A DNA stretch of 26,479 nucleotides from an uncultured Collinsella sp. GTDB taxonomy: Bacteria > Actinomycetota > Coriobacteriia > Coriobacteriales > Coriobacteriaceae. Position 1 is the first letter of the stretch; each line of letters opens with the position of its first letter. The notes below the pieces were generated by a model, which was not told the origin of the DNA, did not search any database, and was given only the letters and a program-made list of their open reading frames with translations. The DNA is taken from the NCBI GenBank assembly GCA_959602875.1, contig CAUGVQ010000018.1:1-26479 (forward strand), written 5' to 3'. Position numbers and translations under genes: made by a program. Of the stretch, positions 1 to 5,517 are shown piece after piece.

Positions 1-238
1 TGATGCGCGACTGCGTACCACCCTGGATGGTCGTCTGGTCTTTATCGGAGTTGGGGCGTCCCGTGCACTTGACGATCTCCATCGCCTGCGCCGGTACGGC
101 GGGCGCCGCGAACGCAAGAAGCGAACCGAACAGACACGCGAACATGAGCGCAAACGCCACGCGCGCGGCGCGGGCCCAAACGGCAGGGCGAGCGTGTGTC
201 CGCCCGGTTGATTGTGATGTGATGGGGGTTCTCACCAT
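1..238 (-). CDS. Partial exported/membrane protein, N-terminus only (possibly the ABC permease partner of the next gene)
   Basis: An open frame of 79 codons runs off the left edge. The product starts MVRTPITSQST, has a basic stretch (ARPAVWARAARV), then a hydrophobic segment at about residues 28-50 ending in APAVPAQA, which looks like a Sec signal peptide with an AxA-type cleavage site. After it comes EIVKCTGRPNSDKDQTT, which I do not recognise. A GAGG Shine-Dalgarno lies 2 nt before the ATG at 238 but 5 nt before the next codon, GTG at 235, so GTG 235 may be the true start. It lies 72 bp downstream of the amino-acid binding protein on the same strand, so a transport role is plausible, but this is inference from position only. 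Confidence 0.5.
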   Translation of the reverse strand, partial: MVRTPITSQSTGRTHARPAVWARAARVAFALMFACLFGSLLAFAAPAVPAQAMEIVKCTGRPNSDKDQTTIQGGTQSRI

Positions 239-258
239 GACCTCGCTTAGATACGGTG

Positions 259-286
259 GCGGCCCCTCCCGTACGAGAGGGGCCGC
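259..286 (-). terminator. Intercistronic hairpin (10-bp perfect stem) after the binding-protein gene
   Basis: GCGGCCCCTC at 259-268 pairs perfectly with GAGGGGCCGC at 277-286 around an 8-nt loop. In the direction of transcription it is not followed by a U-run. It therefore looks more like an mRNA-stabilising or attenuating hairpin between a highly expressed binding-protein gene and the next gene than a full intrinsic terminator. Confidence 0.55.
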
Positions 287-310
287 TCGAACATCGAGCC
301 TACGTGTGGT

Positions 311-1150
311 TTAGCCCATGTTCTCGGCAACGATCGTCTCGAGGGTGCCGTTCTCATCGAGCGTCGCGATGGCATCGTTGATTGCCTCGAGGAGCTCAGG
401 GTTGTCCTTGGAGACGGCGATGGCGTACTCCTCGCCCGTAGCGGAGGTCAGGATGGTGTGCTGATCCGCATAAGCGCCGGAGAGCATCTGATCGACAACG
501 GCGAGGTTACCGCAGACCGCATCTGCCTGACCGGCCTGAACCGCGGCAAAGGCGTCCGTGAAGTTGGGGAACGTCACGATCTCGGCGTTGGGGAAGTTCT
601 CACCTGCGAAGTCGGCGCCGGTGGAGCCACTCTGAACGGCGATGGTGACGGTCTCGGAGTTGAGCGCCTCGGCGGCGTTCTCCTCGGTGAGCTCGGTGTT
701 GTCGCTCATGACGGCAACCGCCTGGTTATCGATGTAATAGGGCGTGGAGAAGTTGACCTCTTCCTTGCGCTCCGGGGTGACCGAGATGCCGGAGAGGCCG
801 GCGTCCGCCTGACCACCGGCAACGATAGCGGGGACGATGCCGTCGAAGTCGATGTTGGTGTACTCGCACTCAAGACCCAGCTCCTCGGCGATAGCACGAC
901 CAAGGTCCATGTCGAGGCCGACGTACTCGCCGTCCTCGAGGTTCTCAAACGGCGGATAATCCGGCGACGTGGCAAAGACAATCTTGCCCTCGTCCATGGT
1001 CATGGAAGCGGAGGTCGCTGCGGGAGCAGATCCCGTTGCGGCGGAACCCTCGCTGGCAGCGGTACCGCCGCAGGCGGTAAGGCCGAGCGCGAGCGCACAG
1101 GCGGCCGCAAGGGCAACGGGCGCCTTGAGCATAGTTTTGACGTTCTTCAT
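311..1150 (-). CDS. Amino-acid ABC transporter substrate-binding lipoprotein (SBP family 3)
   Basis: This 279-residue extracellular binding protein would deliver a polar or basic amino acid to an ABC importer. It starts with a lipoprotein signal peptide (MKNVKTMLKAPVALAAACALALGLTAC) with lipobox LTAC, lipidated Cys27, followed by a Gly/Ala/Ser-rich linker to about residue 48. The mature part has the family 3 landmarks: ATSPDYPPFE at the start of lobe 1, GLDMDLGRAIAEELG, the DGIVPAIVAGQAD-like stretch, SGISVTPERKEEVNFSTPY, and a VQSGSTGADF-type hinge leading into lobe 2. The length is normal. A GGAAGGA Shine-Dalgarno lies 8 nt before the ATG. The substrate cannot be read from the sequence, but an ArgR-like box over the promoter favours arginine or a related basic amino acid. 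The gene downstream may encode another component of the system. Confidence 0.9.
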   Translation of the reverse strand: MKNVKTMLKAPVALAAACALALGLTACGGTAASEGSAATGSAPAATSASMTMDEGKIVFATSPDYPPFENLEDGEYVGLDMDLGRAIAEELGLECEYTNIDFDGIVPAIVAGGQADAGLSGISVTPERKEEVNFSTPYYIDNQAVAVMSDNTELTEENAAEALNSETVTIAVQSGSTGADFAGENFPNAEIVTFPNFTDAFAAVQAGQADAVCGNLAVVDQMLSGAYADQHTILTSATGEEYAIAVSKDNPELLEAINDAIATLDENGTLETIVAENMG

Positions 1151-1205
1151 GGTAAGTTCCTTCCCTAGAGTGCCAACTCAGTCGGTGGTTTCCTTCTCGC
1201 GGGAT

Positions 1206-1245
1206 AGTATGCACTTTGCCGTATGTTTTTGCAAGTTTATTCATA
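1206..1245 (-). promoter_or_regulatory. Promoter of the binding-protein gene with overlapping ArgR-like box
   Basis: On the minus strand a -35 TTGCAA (1229-1234) and a -10 CATACT (1206-1211) are 17 bp apart, upstream of the binding-protein gene. The plus-strand segment 1228-1245 reads, on the complement, TATGAATAAACTTGCAAA. This agrees at 14 of 18 positions with the Bacillus AhrC/ArgR box consensus as I recall it (CATGAATAAAAATKCAAK). It covers the -35 hexamer, as a repressor site would. A second palindrome, TTCATA-GT-TATGAA (1241-1254), overlaps its distal end. Regulation by arginine is inferred. Confidence 0.45.
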
Positions 1246-1577
1246 GTTATGAAATACTTTGTCGACATACCCGAAACACACGGCGCCTGAACAGGAATAA
1301 TGGGTCAGGAAAAGCCTTTTTGCGCATGCGAGACCGTGCCTCCCACCTACGGATTCTAACCATTTACGCTGGTAACTAGGGCTGCGCAAAAAATCGTTTC
1401 GTGACCTGTTTTTCTTCGCTGTTCTCTAAAGAGGCCCATAAAAGCACAGGAATCAAAATAATGAATACGCGATTGAGCTGAACGAAGCATGCTCTTTGCT
1501 CAATAGCTCTGCAGGATTTGCATATTCCTAGCACTATATTCAAATTATATGAATATCAGTTCAGAACCACTCGCTCA
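1246..1577. other. AT-rich non-coding stretch with two inverted repeats
   Basis: I see no convincing gene here. The stretch is much more AT-rich than its surroundings. TTTTTGCGCA at 1317-1326 and TGCGCAAAAA at 1383-1392 form a perfect 10-bp inverted repeat enclosing 56 bp, which itself contains short complementary segments (TTACCA/TGGTTA on the minus strand). Further right, TTGAGC (1474-1479) and GCTCAA (1499-1504) enclose an AGCATGCT palindrome, and ATATTCA and TGAATAT form a 7-bp inverted repeat around 1533-1553. A small RNA or a remnant insertion is possible, but there is no family match I can name. Confidence 0.35.
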
Positions 1578-1626
1578 AAGCGACAAAATAGGGGCAGGGT
1601 CCGCATTCGCATACACGGACCCTGCC
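1578..1626 (-). terminator. Intrinsic terminator of aspS
   Basis: GGCAGGGTCCG (1593-1603) and CGGACCCTGCC (1616-1626) form a perfect 11-bp stem with a 12-nt loop just past the aspS stop codon. In the minus direction the stem is followed by CCCCTATTTTG, a short U-rich tract. Confidence 0.8.
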
Positions 1627-1661
1627 TCATTGGTTTCATTATGTCTCGGAGGGTGTCATGC

Positions 1662-3476
1662 CTACATCAGACGCAGGCCGACCTCCTTGAGCTGTGCCAT
1701 GGAAACCTCGCTGGGGGCGGCACTCATAAGATCGGAGCCGGAGCTCGTCTTGGGGAACGCCATGACGTCGCGGATGGAGTCGCAGCCCGCAAGCAGCATG
1801 CACACGCGGTCAAGACCGAGCGCGAAGCCGCCCATCGGGGGCGCACCGAACTCGAGGGCGTCCATGAGGAAGCCGAACTGGGCGCGGGCGCGCTCCTCGG
1901 TGAAGCCCATGAACTCGAGCATCTTGAGCTGGAGCGCCGAGTCGTGGATACGCATACCGCCGCCACCGGCCTCGAAGCCGTCCATAACAAAGTCGTAGGT
2001 GCAGCTGCCCATCGCGAGCGGGTTGGTCTCGAGCAGGTCGAGCTCATCCACGTGCGGCAAGGTGAAGGGCTGGTGCTCGGCCTCGTAGCGCTTGGCGTCG
2101 TCATCCCAGTGGAAGAGCGGGAAGTCCACGACCCACAGGAAGTCGTGACCCTCGCGCGGAATCTCAAGCGCGTCGGCCATGTGCGAGCGCATACCGCCCA
2201 GGATCTCGTCGGAGGCAAGGCGCGGGCCCGCAGCGAACATGACGAGGTCACCCGGCTCCACATCGCAACGGCGACGGAGCTCGGCCATCTCCTCGTCGGA
2301 GAAGAACTTGACGATGGGGCTGTTCATCGAGCCGTCCTCGCGGAAGGCGATCCACGCCAGGCCCTTGGCGCCAAAGGTCTCGGCCACCTTGGCGAGCTTG
2401 TCGATCTTGGCGCGCGCCCACGTGCCGGCACCTTTAGCGTTGAGCGCCTTGACCACATGACCCTCGGTGTTGGCAGCACCAGAGAAGACCTTGAACGCGG
2501 AGTTCTTGAACACATCGGTGAGGTCGATGAGGTGCATGCCAAAGCGCGTATCGGGCTTGTCGGAGCCGTAGGTGTCCATGGCGTCCCAGTAGCTCATGCG
2601 GCGCAGCGGCGTGGGCATGTCGACGCCCACCTTGGCAAAGGCGCTCTTGAGCACGTCTTCGAGCTCGCTCATGACATCGTCCTGGTCGACAAAGGACATC
2701 TCGATGTCGACCTGCGTGAACTCGGGCTGACGGTCGGCGCGCAGGTCCTCGTCGCGGAAGCACTTGGCAACCTGGTAGTAGCGCTCGACGCCGCCAACCA
2801 TAAGGAGCTGCTTCAAAAGCTGCGGCGACTGCGGCAGCGCGTAGAAGTTGCCTGGCTGGATGCGCGAGGGGACGATGAAGTCGCGCGCGCCCTCGGGCGT
2901 GGACTTGAAGAGTGCCGGGGTCTCGACCTCCATGAAGGCGCGGTCATGCAGGGCGCTGCGGATGGCGAAGGTGAAGTCGGAACGCAGCTGCATGCGCGCC
3001 ATCATCTCGGGGCGGCGGAGGTCCAGGTAGCGGTAGCGAAGGCGGGTGTCCTCGGCGGTCTCGATGCCGTCCTCGATCTGGAAGGGCGGGGTCTTGGAGC
3101 GGCCAAGGACCTCGACGCGGTCGGCCAGGACCTCGATCTCACCAGTGGGGAGCTTGGTGTTCACGGTCTCGGGGTCGCGCGCGATGACCGTGCCGTGCAC
3201 GAGGATCGGCCACTCGGGGCGCATGGTCTCGGCCGTGTGGAAGGCCTCGCCCGCCGCGTGCTCGGGGTCGAAGGTGCACTGCGTCATGCCCGTGCGGTCG
3301 CGCAGGTCGCAGAAGATGAGGCCGCCGTGGTCGCGGCGACGCCACACCCAACCGGTAAGCGTGACCTCCTCGCCGATGTTCTCGGCGCGGAGCTCGCCAG
3401 CGGTACGGGTGTGCATGGAATGGATGTCTGCGGGATTGGTATCGGCTTGGCAGCCGGCAACGTGGTTATCTGCCAC
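1662..3476 (-). CDS. aspS: Aspartate--tRNA ligase
   Basis: This class II aminoacyl-tRNA synthetase charges tRNA-Asp in the cytoplasm. The 604-residue product has the bacterial AspRS layout: an N-terminal OB-fold anticodon domain (GWVWRRRDHGGLIFCDLRDRTG, about residues 40-65), the catalytic core with STPEGARDF, the motif 2 region FRDEDLRADRQPEFTQ, a GAD insertion domain (about 290-430), and motif 3 GGFALGLDRV near the C-terminus. I chose GTG at 3476 because AGGAGG lies 5 nt upstream. The next in-frame ATG, which starts the canonical MHTRTAGELR, is 20 codons further in and is the alternative start. The gene is flanked by terminators on both sides, so it is a single-gene transcript. Whether it is the discriminating or the Asp/Asn-charging type cannot be decided from this window. 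Confidence 0.96.
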   Translation of the reverse strand: MADNHVAGCQADTNPADIHSMHTRTAGELRAENIGEEVTLTGWVWRRRDHGGLIFCDLRDRTGMTQCTFDPEHAAGEAFHTAETMRPEWPILVHGTVIARDPETVNTKLPTGEIEVLADRVEVLGRSKTPPFQIEDGIETAEDTRLRYRYLDLRRPEMMARMQLRSDFTFAIRSALHDRAFMEVETPALFKSTPEGARDFIVPSRIQPGNFYALPQSPQLLKQLLMVGGVERYYQVAKCFRDEDLRADRQPEFTQVDIEMSFVDQDDVMSELEDVLKSAFAKVGVDMPTPLRRMSYWDAMDTYGSDKPDTRFGMHLIDLTDVFKNSAFKVFSGAANTEGHVVKALNAKGAGTWARAKIDKLAKVAETFGAKGLAWIAFREDGSMNSPIVKFFSDEEMAELRRRCDVEPGDLVMFAAGPRLASDEILGGMRSHMADALEIPREGHDFLWVVDFPLFHWDDDAKRYEAEHQPFTLPHVDELDLLETNPLAMGSCTYDFVMDGFEAGGGGMRIHDSALQLKMLEFMGFTEERARAQFGFLMDALEFGAPPMGGFALGLDRVCMLLAGCDSIRDVMAFPKTSSGSDLMSAAPSEVSMAQLKEVGLRLM

Positions 3477-3491
3477 GGTTTCCTCCTTATG

Positions 3492-3582
3492 ATCTGTGCC
3501 GCCCCGTGCCGGTACGGGCGGCTGCGTACAGATGTGCCGGAGCGCGTAGACAGCGCGTCCCAGCACGCGAAGCAAGATACTA
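3492..3582 (-). promoter_or_regulatory. aspS: aspS leader: -10-like box and large hairpin next to the ribosome-binding site
   Basis: A TAGTAT -10-like box (3577-3582, minus) has no good -35. It would give a leader of roughly 95 nt. Within the leader, ATCTGT (3528-3533) pairs with ACAGAT (3492-3497), closing an inner stem GCCGCCCGT/ACGGGGCGGC. The hairpin ends 4 nt before the AAGGAGG Shine-Dalgarno. No T-box core (AGGGTGGNACCGCG type) is present. Confidence 0.4.
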
Positions 3583-3631
3583 CCATCTGGCGCGACGCTA
3601 AGGCGCCTTGGGGCGCAAACTACCCGCTTTG

Positions 3632-3669
3632 GAAACAAAAAGGACGGCACTTGGTGGAGTGCCGTCCTT
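3632..3669 (-). terminator. Intrinsic terminator of the HAD hydrolase gene
   Basis: AAGGACGGCACT (3640-3651) and AGTGCCGTCCTT (3658-3669) make a perfect 12-bp stem with a 6-nt loop. In the minus direction it is followed by TTTGTTT after the stem's closing T's. It lies 18 bp past the stop of the HAD gene. Confidence 0.9.
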
Positions 3670-3686
3670 GGTAGAACTATGAGCCG

Positions 3687-4505
3687 CTACCGCGCAAACG
3701 GCCACTCACCTGCTGCAAGCTGCTCGATAACAGCCGCCACGGCATCGTCAGCGCAAGCTCCGATATGCCACCGTGCCGCCGCTGCCGCCTCGGGCGTTGC
3801 ATTGGCGACGGCGACCGCGTTCTCCACCACGTCAAACATGGTGAGGTCGTTGCCGGCATCGCCAAAGACCACCACCTCATCAAGCCCGATGCCCAAGTGG
3901 CCACACAGATACTTGACCGCAGAGCCCTTGTTCCATCCCGCGGGCATGATGTTGAGGTAGCCGGGCAGCGGAATATCGAAGTCGAGGGCGGGCACCGCAC
4001 GGTTCAGCCGCGCGCAGAACTCCTCGGTCGTAAGGGCGTCGCCTGCCATAAAAGCGTTCGCCTTGATGATGGGCTGGTCGGGCAGGGCGCCCACCATGTC
4101 GCAAATCTCCGCGTAACCAGGCATGCGCTCGGCAAGGTCCGCGCGTTCACCCGCCACAAGCAGAGGATGCGCCCCGTCGAAGCAGATCAGGCCCGCGCGC
4201 GGAATATCGCTCAGGGCGGCAAGCGTCTGGTCGAGCGCCTCACGCGGGAGGTACTGCGCGCAAATACGCTCGCCGCCGTGGTAGACCTCGAGCCCGTTGG
4301 TGGCGATGCACGTCGCAAAGCACGCCGTGTCGTCTGCAAAAAATGGAGCGATCTGAGCAAATCCGCGACCGCTCGCGGGGCCGATAACCAGCCCCGCCTC
4401 AAGCGCGGCGTAGAAGGCGGCGAGCGTGCGATCGGACACACGCGCGGCGCCACGCGGCATGATGGTGCTGTCGATATCGGAAAGAATGAGCTTGATGCGC
4501 GGCAT
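3687..4505 (-). CDS. HAD-superfamily (Cof/type IIB) phosphatase
   Basis: This 272-residue hydrolase probably dephosphorylates a small phosphorylated metabolite; the substrate is unknown. HAD motif I is LSDIDSTIMP (nucleophile Asp at about residue 9, DxDST form). Motif II falls in VIGPASGRGF, motif III is the Lys in WNKGSAVKYLCGHLGI, and motif IV is VVFGDAGNDLTMFDVVENAVAVANA (GDxxND). The layout of a C2-type cap between motifs II and III and the total length fit the Cof subfamily. GAGGAGG lies 6 nt before the ATG. A TATACT -10-like box (4539-4544) precedes it, so it may be transcribed separately from the XRE gene 67 bp upstream. Confidence 0.88.
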   Translation of the reverse strand: MPRIKLILSDIDSTIMPRGAARVSDRTLAAFYAALEAGLVIGPASGRGFAQIAPFFADDTACFATCIATNGLEVYHGGERICAQYLPREALDQTLAALSDIPRAGLICFDGAHPLLVAGERADLAERMPGYAEICDMVGALPDQPIIKANAFMAGDALTTEEFCARLNRAVPALDFDIPLPGYLNIMPAGWNKGSAVKYLCGHLGIGLDEVVVFGDAGNDLTMFDVVENAVAVANATPEAAAAARWHIGACADDAVAAVIEQLAAGEWPFAR

Positions 4506-4572
4506 GAAGGGCCTCCTCGGCTGAGTGGGGTTGAGCCAAGTATAACCGAGGGCCGCACCGCGGCGTGCCGTA

Positions 4573-5202
4573 TCAGCCTAAGAGCGTGTTGGCGATGCTG
4601 GCGCCCCAATACCCCACAAAGGCACCGATGGCAGCGGCGAGAAGTCCGAGGCCGATGGAGCGAACGACCTTCATCCAACGCGGGATGAGGCGCTCGCGGC
4701 GGCCCTTCTCGGTGTCGCGGTCCACCGGCTCGCCGTGCCAATAGGCAAGGATCTCGTCATAGGTAACCAGGTCGTGATCGTGCTTGATGCGATCCACCCA
4801 TGTCGCTGCGAACATGGCGATGCCCCATAGCACAAAGGCGAGCACCGCCGTGGGCACGGTCTGCTCAAACGGCCAGTCCCATGCGATGATCTGCACAGAA
4901 AGCCAGCTGAGCGCCGCCAGCACCAGCAGCAGGAAAACGATCATCACGTAGCTCAGGCGCTTCATGGTTTTGACGTCGCGGTCGATGGTCTCGGTCATGG
5001 TGTCCACGTCTCCTTTGATGAGGGAGTCCACGGTCACACCGAAGATCTGGGAGAGCAGAAGCAGGCTCTGGACGTCGGGATAGGTTTTGCCATTCTCCCA
5101 CGAGCTGATCGTCTGGCGGCTCACGTACACGCGAGCCGCCAGATCGTCCTGCGACATCGTGCGTCCCGCGCGGAGCTCGCGTATGCGCATCCCGATTTCC
5201 AT
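4573..5202 (-). CDS. XRE-family HTH regulator with C-terminal membrane segments
   Basis: The 209-residue product has a Cro/C1-type helix-turn-helix at residues 5-60 (MRIRELRAGRTMSQDDLAARVYVSRQTISSWENGKTYPD). After it comes a region with three hydrophobic segments: about 84-108 (LSYVMIVFLLLVLAALSWLSVQIIAW), 117-135 (TAVLAFVLWGIAMFAATWV) and 184-205 (SIGLGLLAAAIGAFVGYWGASI). This is the layout of small membrane-tethered XRE regulators common in Firmicutes and Actinobacteria. Targets are unknown. GGGGAGG lies about 6 nt before the ATG. A TGGTACGAT extended -10-like element upstream is a weak promoter candidate. No partner gene lies next to it; neighbours are a phosphatase and ppc. Confidence 0.85.
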   Translation of the reverse strand: MEIGMRIRELRAGRTMSQDDLAARVYVSRQTISSWENGKTYPDVQSLLLLSQIFGVTVDSLIKGDVDTMTETIDRDVKTMKRLSYVMIVFLLLVLAALSWLSVQIIAWDWPFEQTVPTAVLAFVLWGIAMFAATWVDRIKHDHDLVTYDEILAYWHGEPVDRDTEKGRRERLIPRWMKVVRSIGLGLLAAAIGAFVGYWGASIANTLLG

Positions 5203-5517
5203 TGTCCGCCTCCCCTCGGTCAGTCGGTGCGACCCTTACGGCCACGACCATGCCACGTCGCATCGCATCGTACCATCAAAGGTTCCCGACAAGCGCCCGC
5301 GCCGCGCCCAAAGCGAACGTCAAGAGTTCTTTACACGGCGTCTACCTGCAACGATAAGCTAATGCGCATCTCCTCAACCGCCTTGCGCGCAGCCGTAAAC
5401 GCAGGATGCCCCGGAACGGAGGGGCCCCTGTGTCCAGCGCGATTTCACGCAGTGCATGAGCGCTGGGGACAGGGGCCTTCCGCTCCGGGGCATCCGGTGG
5501 GAGCTTACGGGTGTGCC
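5203..5517. other. Gap between the XRE gene and ppc
   Basis: This 315-bp gap holds the XRE gene's upstream region and, at 5404-5495, a long imperfect hairpin described separately. Between them, on the minus strand, one frame stays open and reads HPAFTAARKAVEEMRISLSLQVDAV then stop. It has no start or recognisable homology and I do not call it a gene. Confidence 0.4.
5404..5495. repeat. Long imperfect inverted repeat downstream of ppc
   Basis: The left arm (5404-5440) and right arm (5460-5495) are 36-37 nt long and complementary apart from one indel and about four mismatches, with a 19-nt loop. It sits directly after the ppc stop in the direction of transcription but lacks a good U-run. It could be a terminator-like or mRNA 3'-end structure, or a small palindromic mobile element. 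The right arm carries GGGGACAG, an octamer seen again in the hisS-ppc gap at 8474. Confidence 0.7.

Noticed and set aside
1317..1392. Possible tRNA or rRNA-like fragment
   Set aside because: Some strings faintly recall rRNA, but there is no cloverleaf, no T-loop GTTCGA sequence and no acceptor stem; only a 10-bp inverted repeat can be supported.
3477..3650. Longer aspS product starting at 3650
   Set aside because: The upstream extension has no ribosome-binding site and overlaps the leader hairpin, and its residues do not resemble AspRS.
5336..5425. Possible gene remnant on the minus strand ending LSLQVDAV
   Set aside because: It is short, has no start or known motif, and its upstream part lies inside the long hairpin.
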